The notes beneath the pieces were generated by a model that made no database searches, was not told the origin of the DNA, and saw only the letters and a list, made by a program, of their open reading frames with translations. Made by a program: the position numbers and the translations under genes. DNA of 64,000 bases, taken from assembly GCA_030704615.1 (NCBI GenBank), contig CM060731.1, positions 58,758,756 to 58,822,755 on the forward strand. Direction: 5' to 3'. Positions 32,508-44,607 of the stretch are shown piece by piece (the stretch's first letter is position 1; each line of letters starts with the position of its first letter). Origin of the DNA: Takakia lepidozioides (Eukaryota > Streptophyta > Takakiopsida > Takakiales > Takakiaceae).

Positions 32508-32564
32508 CTTATGAGAACATTCTCTCTCAATTCTCTAGAATTTGAGAGAGAATGGTTTCATAAG
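32508..32564. repeat. Near-perfect inverted repeat
   Basis: Arms 32,508-32,530 and 32,542-32,564 match at 21 of 23 positions (inner 13 bp perfect, CATTCTCTCTCAA), with an 11-nt spacer. It could be a short foldback element or a hairpin in a transcript. Confidence 0.7.
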
Positions 32565-34534
32565 AGGTGGCTTGCCTGGTGAAGTGGGACTGACCCGTAT
32601 GTGGCCATAGACCCCGCGCCCAGTCTGAATGGAACAAGAGGACACAACCTTTATGAGGGCTCACTCCAGAGTCCAGTAGTGCAACCACCTCGGTGTAAAC
32701 AATTGGTTTGCGGCGCGGCTTTCCAGATTTGATGTGTGTAAGCTGCCCAGCAATTAGACACCAGCAGGGCGAGGGCTTTAGGCTCAGCCTCCAGATTCTG
32801 AAAGTTGGTGAACAGATGTGCAGGGACTATGTTCTTGATGGTCCTGACTCCTGAAGAGCGTCACTCTGATGAGAATACGCCGGACATCGTATCCGAAAAT
32901 GGATATTGTCTTCAGGCCCCCCACATATCAGGTATTGATAATCTCCCTTCACACTCTGCATGTTATTGTTCAAAGGTGGAGTCCCCGCCTCAGTTTAAAC
33001 TTCAGTCTAGTGCCAAGGGCAGATAGGGCCTTCAGGTCATCCTTAAGATTCACCCCCCACAGATTCCAGGCCGCATGGTGAAGCCTGATCCGTAGATATT
33101 GGTTTGAATTCAATTGGCAGATTGTGATAGGAAGCATGTCGTCCCATTGAAACTTATGTGGTGGTGGGCGATAGTACTGGTGGCCCTCTGAGGCATGGAT
33201 CCCACAGCCACAAATGAACACAACCAGATGGACTCTGGGCAGCCGTAATTTGAGTAAATTTGAGGGTTCTCAACAAAAACTTTTGAGTTTTTTTTTCCTA
33301 TGACTTCATTTTTTTGCCATGCCACTTAAATGGACGGTGTTGTCAGTGCTCTCGGCTTCCGATGGTCTGGTTGTTGAACATGAGGCAAGCATGATCATGA
33401 ATGTTGTAGTTCCATGAAGGAATACCTGCCCAAAGGGGAAGCCTAACTAAGTTTTTTGTAGATTTTGTAGAGGATCAGAGGACCATTCACTCATCATCAT
33501 TGTGAGAAATTCAGAAGGGACATATATAGACAGTTTAATTTGAAAACTGAACAGAATAAGTCCTCCATAAGGGAGATATCGCTAACTTGCCACACTTTAA
33601 GGCACAATGGTGACCCCTGCTGAAAACTGAGTCAAGGGCTTGGCATCAATTGTGCTAAGAAATCAGCTAGTGAGTCTAGTATATCTGCCTTTCTCTCAAG
33701 GGTACCAAATACTTTTGTACTTTCTCCCTCTTTAAGGCATCATAGATGTTTCCTGAAGTGGCCATTTCTTTGTTCTATGCTGCCCCATAGGCCTTTGTGG
33801 CCCTCTGGACATTATAAAGTTTCTTTCCTTCTTTCTCCTGACTCTCTCTTTCATAATGACATATCCTCAAGTTGCCCCCATGAAGTGGGACTGCATTGTG
33901 CGCACTGCAGATGTTGGCGCTATAATAACAGCTCAGAAGTTGTTGGAATCACAGATTTCAAAGTGCTGAGAGTACCTGGAATTTTGCGCGGGCTCCCAGC
34001 AACCTCCATTCTTCAGCAGCCAAGCGCTTTGCCTCCAAGGGATCCAACATGTTAACACACCTTTGGCTCTCTTCTTGATCCTCTCAATGTGCCATTTACT
34101 TTTCCCTGGATTCCAAATAAACCAGACCTTCTTTCATGAACATGTAACTGTCTCAGTGTAGTATTGATTGCAGGCTGTTACAACTTAGTGGAGTCCACTT
34201 TCTCTCATCTTGCATTGAGGTTTTAATTCTAAAGAATGCAAGTTCTCTCAAGGCATGATGATCTGGCACTTACTGTACCATTCACGGCGATGATAACCAT
34301 GCCGCATACCGCTCCCAATATCGTGCATGCATGCATCCTGAGAAGAGGAAAAGTTCAAGTCCCAACGCAGTAACTACTCTGATATGGAAAAAATCAATTA
34401 ACCAAGTTCCTCTACTGCAGGGGTGCATATGGTATTCAAACTTTGTCCACATCAAACCCATCGTTATTAAATGTAGCTCCATCCTAGCAAATCTTATATT
34501 GGAGACACTCACAAGCAAGATAGACAGGAGATTG

Positions 34535-34645
34535 ATGACGATGACGTGGCAACGAAGCGTGGTGACGATGACGTGGCTGCGATCACGTGGTTACGAAACG
34601 TGGAGATGATGACGTGGCAGAGAAACGTGGCGACGATGACCTGGC
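34535..34645. repeat. Minisatellite with TGACGTGG units
   Basis: About four degenerate units of 27-40 bp built on GACGATGACGTGGC and AACGTGG. TGACGTGG is a typical plant bZIP-binding core, so the array is either a chance product of slippage or a multi-site regulatory patch. Confidence 0.6.
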
Positions 34646-35022
34646 ACTATGGCCTCTACGCTAAACTAGTGTCCTACCTTCAGTCGTCGCTAGAATTTCA
34701 CTTGAAGGCAAGAAATGTGATCAAAAGAAACAGGAGAGACACAACTTCAGTGACGTAAAACTGCAAAGAGAGAGAAGAGAAGAGAAGAGAGCTGGGAAAT
34801 GGTGAGAGTAGCAGTCAACAACAACAGAAATGGGGTGTTGCTCCGCAGTTTGCGGTGAGTGAGCCCAGGGACTCGGCCACTTTCTTTCCCCCTATCTTCT
34901 TAAGCAATGATCTGTGTATTCAAGGATGGACTGAGGTACGCCAAGACCCAGCGTTCATTACGATCATCTGCACTCGTCTCTACTTTGCTCTCTCAGGAAA
35001 CTTCTCACAAAAAAGATCATTC

Positions 35023-35080
35023 ATTCATAAACTTCACAAAGCATCCTTCCTTCATAAACTTCACAAAGCATCCTTCCTTC
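35023..35080. repeat. 27-bp tandem repeat, two copies
   Basis: TTCATAAACTTCACAAAG plus CATCCTTCC occurs twice head to tail, with a partial third copy before it. Confidence 0.8.
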
Positions 35081-35620
35081 TCACTCTCCGCATCTTTGCC
35101 TCACTCCACTTAATGGGCCGCCCTGCTACCGGCGCATTGCCCCCTCTGGACACTACAACAGACACTGAAGCTGTGATCACAATGAAATGGCTACTCATTC
35201 CTGCCAAAATTCAAGTTTACAAGTTCTCTTCATGAATAACGGCACAAAGGCGGAAGGGCAACAAATAGGAGTGGGTCTGCTGCCTATTACAAGCTCAACA
35301 CCCTGGTCTGAAGAAGTCGACAGGGAAGTAACCATAACCCCTTGGGTGATACAAATTACATGCTCACTTCATATCTACCACGCACTAGTATCTATCTGTC
35401 TCCTCCACTCACACTCTTTTCATTTGCTTCAAGGTTTCCCTCAACATCAGCTTGAATCTTTCTTCTCACTACTTCTCACTGCTTCAGCTGCATTCACAGT
35501 TTCCAAATACCCCCCGATCCTCTTCTCAATTCTAAAATCTATCCTCTCATTCATCTCACTGTTTCCAGCAGAGCGCCAGTCAAAATGACCTGCTGACCAT
35601 AGTCGTTTGGCGATATTGTC

Positions 35621-36642
35621 ATGGACTCCAGAGGCGGAAGCTCGAAGCGTGGAAAATGCGGAGGACCATCCACTCAAGGAAGAGGCAAAAACCAGGTCTG
35701 GACCAAGAAAAACGCCTTTGAGGCCTTTGGCTCCATCCTTGGAAAAGGCCCGACTTCAAACCCCACACTGCCATCCCCCAGGCCCGCTGAGGTGTTATTG
35801 GAAGAGACAGAGGTGCAAGTGGAGACAGAGTGACCTGTTATCGCTTTGAACAAAGACAAGTTGATCGCACAAGCGCAAAAATTGACTCAAACAGAAATCC
35901 TCATCTACTTCCCTAGCAAACCCCGCCCTAGAGCTGAGATCAGGCGCTGGGTAGTCCAACATCTCGGACACCAAGGTGGACTCGCGCATCATTTCAGCCT
36001 CTCCATGGGACGAGGCTACTATGCAGTCCTTTCTCCTCCAAATCAGATGTGGACAAAGCACTGGCGTTCAACACCCAACAATCCCCAGTCAAGGTCTTCA
36101 TTTTCCCTTGGACACATGATTGGGGACACAAGAAAGGTGTTCTCTAGAGACCAAGGGTGATAGCGATACCCTTCTTGCCACCCACTTATCTCACATCACT
36201 CCCAGAAATCGAAGCAAGCTTTGGCACATTCATAGGTGCGATTAATGTATATGAACCAGTACAAGCCCAAATTGTCAGTGTGGACACAGAGATGGTGCAA
36301 AGCGATTACAATTTAGATAACGGAGTCCCAAAGCTGGTCGTCCTCATGCCAGACAATGCCAAAATTGGCTGCTCCATCAAGTTGCCAACACTGGATGACT
36401 CGTTCATAGTAGTGGCCATAAATGAGGATGTGCTTGCTGTTATCTGTTTTCAGTGCAATGTTGAAGGGCATGTCAAGGCAGACTGCCCAGGCGCAAAAGT
36501 CACAAGGAAAGATGAAGGCTCTTCCCAGCCCCTGCAAATCATCTCCAACCAAGGTCAAAATCTGCAAGTGCCGGAGGCTATGGCAATGGACACCAACGAA
36601 CACATCACAATCAATGACAGGCTGCGCACCTCAAAAAAATAA
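35621..36642 (+). pseudogene. LINE ORF1 (nucleic-acid binding, CCHC knuckle)
   Basis: ATG 35,621 starts MDSRGGSSKRGK. TGA at 35,831 interrupts but the same frame goes on to about 36,050, where a shift leads to VFIFPWTHDWG and, past TAG near 36,147, to the 161-codon frame 36,157-36,642. That frame carries a knuckle, CFQCNVEGHVKADC (about 36,448-36,489). The layout (basic N-terminus, a domain like plant DUF4283, then one CCHC knuckle) is that of L1-like ORF1 proteins that bind LINE RNA. No ORF2 follows, so it is a fragment. Confidence 0.7.
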
Positions 36643-37185
36643 AAAATAAATGCGGAGCTACTGGCCCCCACCTCGCCCAAGCGACCCATTGGTTCTGGCT
36701 TCTTCCCCGTACGAATCATGGAGGCATGGGCCTCCTTTCCCTTCACAGAATCTGATCTCCAACAACTGGACAGTGGCAGCCTGACAATCTCTTTCCTGGA
36801 ACTTCACTCCTTCAAATCAAAGCCCCTGCCTGACTGGGCACCGGGTTCAAACTACGCGATGGAGAAGGCGGCAATCTGTGTCACCCCATTGCTGTACACC
36901 TTCATTGATGACTACACCAATTTTTTCCTCCCAAGTATCAAACAGGGGGTGCTATTCCGTGAGCCCGGAGGCGTGGGCCCAGGAAACCGTGAGCCCAGCA
37001 CATGCTCATGCCACGTCAGCATGCATACAGGGCCTATTTCCGCGGGTGTCACCTATTACCGCAGGTTGATCAACCCTTTCCAGGGAATGCAGACTGGATG
37101 TGTTACATCCATTATATCCATCCATTATATCCATTGCATCCATTTAGACGTTATCAACATACCAAGCCCCTGCATTGGATTGTGG
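36643..37185. other. No recognised gene
   Basis: A plus-strand frame from 36,718 (MEAWASFPFTESDLQQLD) is open to 37,329 but matches nothing known to me; its first part may still be LINE-derived. A short CATTATATCCATC repeat lies near 37,105-37,140. Confidence 0.3.
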
Positions 37186-37390
37186 CTACGTCGTGAGCAG
37201 GTGCACAGTCACATCATCCAAAGCGGATCCCTGCGAAATGTTTTTTTTACTCACCACCCTTGCGAACATGCCAGATATGTGCGGGAGCATCATGGATGCT
37301 CACCAGAAGAATGCCTGAACGATCTTTGATCACGTGGACTTTAACGTGATGGATTTATCAAGCATTCTTCGGGCAGGAATGGTTTGGAGA
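37186..37390 (+). pseudogene. PPR scrap
   Basis: Mixed frames read EQVHSHIIQSGSLRNVF and then CGSIMDAHQKNA with FDHVDFNVMD, the order of an L/S repeat pair in the local PPR family (KQVHAHIIxSG...CGSxxDAxQVFDxM). Stops and shifts show it is a dead fragment of one repeat triplet. Confidence 0.55.
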
Positions 37391-38974
37391 CCAACGAGCA
37401 AATGATGCGAGAATGCTCTACCCAAACCAACGACGTTTGTTTGTTTTTGCAATGCACACAAGCCTGTGAGCTCTGCAAAACACTAAATAGATTGAAGGAA
37501 CAATCCGGGTAGTCCATGCAACCCCCATCTCCAACAATAGTTTGTTCCCATGAATTTGCATCCCACGCAGACATTGCAAACAGGACAACAAGAACACACA
37601 ACCATCCCATTTCAAAATTGGCCCCGAATAAAAGCAAAAGAAAACTTCATATCAAGTGTCACAGTCATCAAAATCAGTATCGACCTCCTCTGCTATGTCA
37701 TCCACAAAGATTCCGGCCCCAACACCACATCTTCTACCACGGCCGTCGATGGTTGGACTGCGAGTGCCATGAACGGACATGCTTGCTGCGAGTGCCTCCG
37801 CATAGACGAGTAACACGTAAGACTGAGGAGGACTTGAAAGAAGTCCAAAAATGTGTGATAGCCTTGGAGGGTCAGTGGAAGCACACGGACTCCTGCACAA
37901 GTCAACAGAAACGCATTTTGAATACAATGATGCAATGCACAAGTCCAACGAAGAGGATGTCTCCCATATGCACTCTGCCTTAAGAACAGTGATTCTGGGT
38001 ATTGAAACAACAATGCAAGCATCCACAGGTTGAACTTACTCACAGGCAAAGTCGGAGTCCAGCTCCTTGTCGGAAGCCTGTTCTCGGATGTATGGGGGGC
38101 TGTTGTTCCTCTCCAAAATCCTGCTCTTGCATCGCCAACCTTTCCTCGTTTCCCTTTTCTTCTTCCTTTCCCTCTTCGTCTACTCTTTCCATCCTCACTC
38201 TATCTCTGGCTCTCTTCCTGTCCCTAGTGCTCGTAAAGTATAACGACTTCCTTCTCTTCTTCCTCCGGTGGAAACAAGGGCTCCCCATGCTGCCTCTACA
38301 GCTCTCCAGTTTGACGTTTGCGACAAGGGTTGCTTTGGAATGTATCAAAAATACAAATTGGACATTGTTAACCGTATTTGGATGCGGGTATCATCATTAT
38401 GTGCGAACAGAATTCATCCATTTCTCCGTCTTTGAATTATCCAAGAAAAAAAATGGTGGCACTTCCAATGTCGTTCCCTCTACTTGTGATATATGTCAGA
38501 TGTACTTCGCCGGCTGCCAGTACATGGCAGGCTTTATGCATTCTTTGAAATTCGGAAGTGCCGTAAAAATCTATCTCGAGTCTAATTTCTAACAGTACTT
38601 GCACATTGGCAATAATTGTGATGCTTCACACATGCATCCAAGTATGTTGTACTGCCTATCCTGTGATTTGCATTTCGCCGTCGCCGTTGCCATGCAGTCA
38701 TTTCGGCATAAAACTTGATGTTGGCAATCGTAATGTGTTGTGTACCTTTGTGCCAAGTGTTCCCCCGAGTGTCAATGTTTGTGCTATGCTCTTCTGGCAC
38801 AACACAAACAAATTTGACTCGGGGTATCCTGTTTATTGGACTCGTGGGGCCGTTGCCGTCTTTCCATAATGGATGTCTTCATATCCTTTGCAGGGTTTGC
38901 TTTTCATCCAAACACAATACGGCTTCTTGTGGCTTCTTGTCTTTGAAGACAGTTTTTCTAGTTGGCGTCTCTCA
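37391..38974. other. No recognised gene
   Basis: Frames of up to 196 codons (38,002-38,592, plus strand) have no motif; part is a low-complexity CT-rich stretch at 38,140-38,230. It ends where the second methyltransferase-family element begins. Confidence 0.35.
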
Positions 38975-39193
38975 TGTCGTGTGCATACATATCGCTACAC
39001 AACTACATTGTTGTCCAAACCACACAACATATGTGCACACCAAACACTAGTCTATCACTAGTGCACCACTAGTGCACCACTAGGCTGCTACTAGACAACC
39101 ACTAGTGCAGCCACTAGTCCAACACTAGGCTGCCATTAGCCACCACTAGGCTGCCACTAGCCACCACTAGTGCAGCCACTAGTCCATCACAAT
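38975..39193 (-). repeat. Terminal repeat A1' with internal minisatellite
   Basis: Starts TGTCGTGTGCATACATATCG like A1 of the first copy but contains an array of CCACTAGTGCA / CCACTAGGCTG units. The array is shared with A2' at 39,524-39,720, apart from unit gains and losses. Confidence 0.85.
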
Positions 39194-39521
39194 GATAAAG
39201 AAGAAGAATATAAGCACAAGCTCATGCGAGCTCACAAAGCTGAAGCATAAACTCATGCATATATAACCTCATCACTCAAATACAAGTCAAGCCAAGTGCA
39301 CCCCACACCATGGGGAATCCACACTACGGCGCCATAGCTAGGCGCGGTGAGGCTCAACTCGAGAAAGATGAGCCCACCGCGATCTGCCGTGAAGATAACA
39401 ACGCCAGGTGCCCAAACATGTATTGGCCCCTGGATTGACACTTGGGTCAATCCCAAATGTCAATATATAAAAACTAGCTATTTCCTAGCTAACTTCACAC
39501 TAGTGGTAAAATAACTTGACA
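39193..39521 (-). repeat. Repeat B' (LTR-like)
   Basis: About 329 bp, TGATAAAG...ACTTGACA on the plus strand. Diverged from B but keeps the CTCGAGA-AGATGAGC segment that holds the self-priming complement. Confidence 0.8.
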
Positions 39522-39523
39522 AC

Positions 39524-39720
39524 TGTCGTGCGCATACATATCGCTACACAACTACATTGTTGTCCAAACCACACAACATATGTGCACACCAAACATTAGT
39601 CTATCACTAGTGCACCACTAGTGCACCACTAGACAACCACTAGTCACCACTAGTGCAGCCACTAGTCCAACACTAGGCTGCCATTAGCCACCACTAGTGC
39701 AGCCACTAGTCCATCACAAT
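39524..39720 (-). repeat. Terminal repeat A2'
   Basis: 197 bp related to A1', separated from B' by AC and followed by CGCCCCCCTAGCTGG, the polypurine tract on the opposite strand. Confidence 0.85.
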
Positions 39721-39978
39721 CGCCCCCCTAGCTGGCGCTTAGGTCCCTCTAAGTCCAGGTAGCCACAAGATGTGATAGTGGCCATAGCCTCACTAAGTCC
39801 TCCACCACTGTCCCTACTACACTCAAACTCAATAGATCAAGAGGCCGGGTACAAGAGTTGCCCCATCGTTAGTCGCCGTCTTGCAACCTGTGAACTTGAG
39901 CTTGGGATCTCATGTATTGACTCCTATGAGCTTGGCCTCCCATGTCTTGTTAGCTGCCTGCAGTCATGTTCACTGCCA

Positions 39979-41745
39979 CTATCCCAAGCAGTGTGGACAC
40001 AACCAATCTCCGTCAGGAACCTTCTCAAGAGGTGGTATCAAGCATCCCATATGCCAACCCCTTGAGCATCGATCACACACCAGCATGGTGGCTGCCCCTT
40101 TGGCAGACCCACAAAGCATGCACCTCAAACCTGCAGGTACCACTGCCAAGTTTGGGTCAACTCTGCCATCGACATTGAGAAGGTGACATGGCGCACAATT
40201 ACGCACATGGTCCTTCCAAGTCATGCCATCCCGACCCTCCAAGATCAGGACCCCTGAGGGCAACACCTCTCGAACCCTCAGAATAACACGCCCTGCAGTA
40301 ACATCCAGAGTCGTAGGAGCAGTCTGCTGCAAATAAACATAGTCACCAGGGCTAAACCTCCGAACCCCAGGACGGTATCCTCCACCACGTATAGTGGCAT
40401 ACCTCAACGTATCACGGTGATGTGCAATGGCAAGGTTCTCAAAAGCCATGTGCATGACTTTCTTGAACAACTCTGCACGCTGATCACATGCACGTACCCA
40501 CACGTTCGGATCGTCAAGGTTAAGGACTTGAGCAGTGTCCCTACGAATGGCTGCAGGCAAATCCGGCTCTCGGCCAAAGAGAAGGAAATATGGTGAGAAT
40601 GAGGCAAGTGATGCTTGTTTTCTGAACCTATAGCCCATGGCTAACTAAGGAACCTGAAGATCCCAATCTCCTAGGTGTCCCTTCTGCAAGCCATACTTGT
40701 GCAAACCCCTCTTCACCGTCTGAACAACTCTCTCTGCCAAGCCATCGGCCTCAAGATGATCCCGAGAAGTGGTGCGGTGGTCTATCAAGGTTTTATCACA
40801 CAAAGCTTGAAATTCCCCCAAGAACTCTCTCCCTTGGTCCATGAGTACCACAGCTGGAGCACCAAATCGGCTAAGCACACGATCCAAGAATGCATACGCA
40901 GCCCCCTCACTAGCCTTATCAGGCAATGGAACCAACTCAATCTACTTGGAGAAGTGCTCCACCATCACCAACACATATCTGTGGTGGCACATAGTCAGTG
41001 GCAACGGTCCTCCAAAGTCAAGACTCCACCTGTAGCCCAATCCCATGATTGGTAAAGAATGCAACTGTGGTGTAGGGGCGTTGAATGAAGCACGCACCCT
41101 GTCACACACCATGCACCTAGCCACGAACTGTTGCACCTCTGTATGCATACCACGCCACCAATACTGCCCCTGCAGTAAACTGTGAGTGCGTCGCACTCCA
41201 AAATGCCCCAACTCCTCATGGGCATGCCGCACTAACCGTGCACGTTGTGTGGGATGAGGCACAATCCTCACCCAACCATCCTCCCATACTCGGAGCAGGT
41301 GTATCCCCTCCCACTTGAACCTCTTGGCTCGTTGCAGGATCCGATCCCTCTCCTTGGCAGTCACAGTGGCTGCCATGTCTCCAGTACGGAGGTAGTCCAA
41401 CACAACCGAATTCTCATGTATATCTCTGGCACCACCTGGCTCATCACTAGCCTCAGGGTCCTCAGACACTCCGTCTACAGTCATCCCTGTTGTAGGTCCA
41501 ACCTGACCTCCCGATGCCAAGATACACAAAAAGGCAGATGCATGCCATCCCGGCACCATCTCCTCGTCCGTCTCACCATGCCACCGAGCTCCAGTGTCAT
41601 CATGTTGGCTCGTGCATGGATTGCAACTCAATCCATCCGCATCCCTATTGACCAAACCCGGTCGATGCACAACCTGAACATGTCTCCCATGCTCCTCCAC
41701 CGTAGCACGAGAGACAAAGCAATTCCTGTAAGCCTCAGGAACCAC
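39979..41745 (-). pseudogene. Integrase with PHD finger, second copy
   Basis: The same integrase as in the first copy (RNase H end VVHRPGLVNRDADG, HHCC finger, DDE residues at WSLDFGGPLP, LMDQGREFLGEF and HLEADGLAERV) with an intact PHD finger at the end (CMLCG...CDRCSRGWH...WLCPHC, about 40,120-39,982). TAG codons near 40,938 and 40,641 replace Trp (HFSKWIE and VPWLAMG in the first copy). The N-terminal end is joined by deletion to the start of the RT region (AYRNCF). Confidence 0.85.
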
Positions 41746-42172
41746 CGTATACGTCGTCTCTCTCCTCTAGTGACAATAGGTCCAATGTCAGGCTCCCAAT
41801 TGTCCTTCGTAACTGCAACCTTAAGTCCAGCAAACTTAGAGGTAGAGGACGCGTCCCGTGGTTGCTATGCCACAACTTCTTGAGCAGTACTCCCTGCCTG
41901 CTCAGTCAATGACAAGGCCTCATCCTGCCCCATCATCTCATCCTTGAGGACCTCCTCAACCCGAGAAGAATCCCCAACCTCATCCATCACAGTCGCCTTG
42001 GCTGCCAACTCCCTCTGAACCTCGAGCACCTCCCACGTGTGTCATGGATGTCTATACCCTGTGGTCCTCACCGGCTCGCCCCCACTCACTGCCTGTACCG
42101 TCTCGGTAGGCAGAGAGATCATCGAGGGAAGTGTACTCCGTACTCTGCGTTGCTCAGCCATAGCCAAGCTGA
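41746..42172 (-). pseudogene. Linker between DNMT and RT, second copy
   Basis: Matches 21,110-21,565 of the first copy: the end of the methyltransferase motif X (LAMAEQRR), the conserved ATG near 42,044, the acidic segment, and TAG-CAA-CCA at 41,867-41,859. A one-base insertion near 42,013 shifts the frame. The methyltransferase itself is deleted: at about 42,172 the sequence jumps to the protease. Confidence 0.75.
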
Positions 42173-42666
42173 TTACGAGACCGCGTCTGTCACAATGGCT
42201 TTGGCTCTCATCACTGAGCCATCTCTAGGATGATCCGGCTGTAGTCTGATAGCCAACTCACGCCGTGTCATGCCCCGAGCCTGCTCTGATCCTCCCAGAG
42301 CTGTCTGTATCTGGAAAGGGCACAACTCCATATCCGCCTCCGTGAGGCCCAAGCTTGCAATAGCAGCTCTGCCCAGCATCAATGGCTGAGCTCCCGAGTC
42401 CAACAAGACTCGCAGTGGCCGGTACCTCTTGCCTGCCGGTCCACTCAAACAGAAAATGTCATCCTGGTTGTCTAACATGACAACTCCAGGTGTCACCGTG
42501 GCGCGCTCAATGGCTGGCCTAGCTGACAGCTCCATCAACCTAGAAGCTGCAGCTTGCCATGGCGCCGCCATGGCAGTCTTGACCCTCACATCCGAGGATT
42601 CCTCCGGCACTACACCTCCCACTATCTCCGCAAAAGATGAAGTAACGATGCAAACCATAACACTGG
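42173..42666 (-). pseudogene. Aspartic protease, second copy (partial)
   Basis: VLLDSGAQPLMLGRAAIASLGL is intact near 42,400; the C-terminal end is cut at DAVS by the deletion that removed the methyltransferase. The N-terminal side joins a short gag piece and then the CACTA element. Confidence 0.8.
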
Positions 42667-42959
42667 CACTAGAAGCATTCGTGTCATTTACCACTGGGGT
42701 AACAACTCATTTTGAGTCGTAAAAGTAAAAAAACTGGGATCGACTGGAAGTTACAACAGACTAGTTACAACAGACGTGGTAGTTGGGTTGGACATCCAAT
42801 GATTGGAGTGGTAAAGGACGCAGACGCGCGAACAACTGCTCAACAATTAATGCGATTAATGTTGAAGAACCATGTGGCGTAACCAGGCGGGCCGCCCGTG
42901 TGTCTGACCTTTTGGGCTGACTTTGATTTTTCCCTCCGGATGAGTGGACCGACTCACTG

Positions 42960-43080
42960 AAGCGTGGTGACACATGGACGCGGACGTGGACGACGATGTG
43001 GATGCCGACGTGGCGGCGCCACGACGAGCACCACTGCTGCCACGTGGCCACGGGCCCGGGGCGCCACGTGGTAGAAGACC
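42960..43080. repeat. GACGTGG-rich patch near the CACTA left end
   Basis: Multiple ACGTGG/CCACGT words in a GC-rich stretch (GACGTGGACGACGATGTGG and following). CACTA subterminal regions often carry clustered short motifs bound by their transposase; these may be such sites. Confidence 0.4.
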
Positions 43081-43526
43081 AAATAACTTGCAGTGCTACA
43101 TGCCCAATGGCAATTGCGACTGCGGAAGTTGGTGCAACCACTGCTTTATTACTTTACATGAAGTGCTCGAAATTACTTGAACAATCATTCATAGTGATTC
43201 ATGCTTTGGAGTTTTGGTGTTTGTAGTGAGTCGACTAGTAATGCCATACAAGAGAACTAATCATGCATTAGAAATGCACAAACGATGAAAGACATGCCAT
43301 GAAACAAAATGAAATGAAAATGAATGGAATGAAACAAAATGGTACTTTATTACATCTGCGGAAAGCTCAAAGAGCTTATGGGACAAAATGAAAAACACAA
43401 AGTAAAAAAACAGCCCAAAAGCTACTACTGCTCTGGGGATTGCCTAAGGGTCAAGGCCTCGTGCAAGTCAAGCAGTTCTGATCCTCATAATGCAAGACTT
43501 CAGTGAGTTCCACGGAATAGACCATC

Positions 43527-44600
43527 TACCCATGGAGGTTTCTTGTAGTTATTGATCCACAGGGAATCATAGGTAAATCTTGTGCTTGAAATTTGGCCCT
43601 CTAGGATGAATCTGGACCACACTCTATCCCTGCTTCTTCAGCTATCCATGCCCCTGCACAAATCATGCATTCATCCTTGCCTTGCTGCTAGTAGCTGACA
43701 ATGACAACCTACATTTGTTCTAGGAAACACCCAACTCAGCTTATCACACTAGTTCCTATGCTCAATTGCATCTGCTACTCTCTGAAATGTAGCAGGCATT
43801 CACCTTTTTGCCTCGGTTGTCCCATCATTGACTGGGGGCAGAAAAGTATTCATTCCACAGCTTCTCCTCATGTCTGTTACTTGTTTTTTGATACTTTCCT
43901 GTTGTCACATAGCAGTATCATGTCAAAGTCACTCCAAACTAGATTCACTCAACCAGTTAACTTGCATAATTCAACATGGAAATTTTGGACCGATTCTAAT
44001 AAGAGGGAAAAACAGGGTGAAATGTGCTGAAGAAGATGCCTTCATTAACAATGTCTGATTTTATCAATTGTGCCGGTGCTGCCAATTGACCATCTACCCA
44101 TGCAGGTTTCTTGTAGCTTCATAGTTAATCTGGAGCTTGAAGTCTGGCCCTCTTGGGTGAATCTGCACCCACACTCTATCCTTGCTCCTTCAACTATCCA
44201 TGCCTCACATGCATACAACCTTGCCTTGTTGCTAGCAGTTGACGATGACAGCCTAGACTTGTTCTAGGAAGCACCCAACTCAACTTATCACACTAGTTCC
44301 TACGCTCAAGTGCATCTGCTACTCTCTATAATCCAACAAACATTCACCTTCTTGCCTCGATTGTCCCACCATTGACTGGGGTCAGAAAAATATTCATTCC
44401 ACAACTTCTCCTCGTCTGTGTTACCTGTTTCTGATACTTTCCTGTCGTCACATTGGCAGAATCATGTCAAAGTCACTCCAAACTATCAAAGCTTCACTCA
44501 ACCAGCTAACTTGCAGAATTCAGACATGAATAATTAGGGGCGATTCTGATAAGAGGGGAAAACAAGGTGAAATTGAAGAAGGTGCCTTCATTAGCAGTCA
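43527..44600. repeat. Tandem duplication, unit about 560 bp
   Basis: Segments 43,527-44,060 and 44,087-44,600 are alike along their length (ACCATCTACCCATG-AGGTTTCTTGTAG, ACCCAACTCA-CTTATCACACTAGTTCCTA, CATTGACTGGGG-CAGAAAA and others), with small indels. No coding potential. Confidence 0.8.
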
Positions 44601-44607
44601 TTACACT

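Larger units (their letters stand above)
32289..35620. other. Intergenic, repeats only
   Basis: No gene is supported. It contains a hairpin at 32,508-32,564, a dispersed repeat at 32,594-32,702 (related to 58,835-58,915), a minisatellite at 34,535-34,645, an AG-rich run near 34,770-34,790 and a 27-bp tandem duplication at 35,023-35,080. Several frames of 70-130 codons lack motifs. Confidence 0.4.

Noticed and set aside
36718-37329. 203-codon plus-strand frame as a gene
   Set aside because: Its end overlaps a decayed PPR repeat in mixed frames and its start has no recognised domain.
38975-39190. CCACTAG array as an independent satellite
   Set aside because: It recurs at the matching place in A2' and lies inside the retroelement's terminal repeats, so it is part of that element.
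42687-42722. CACTA ends as a CRISPR-like or palindromic site
   Set aside because: The pair of inverted 19-bp ends with a TGG duplication and a reconstructed target is fully explained by a CACTA transposon; this is eukaryotic DNA and no CRISPR array exists.
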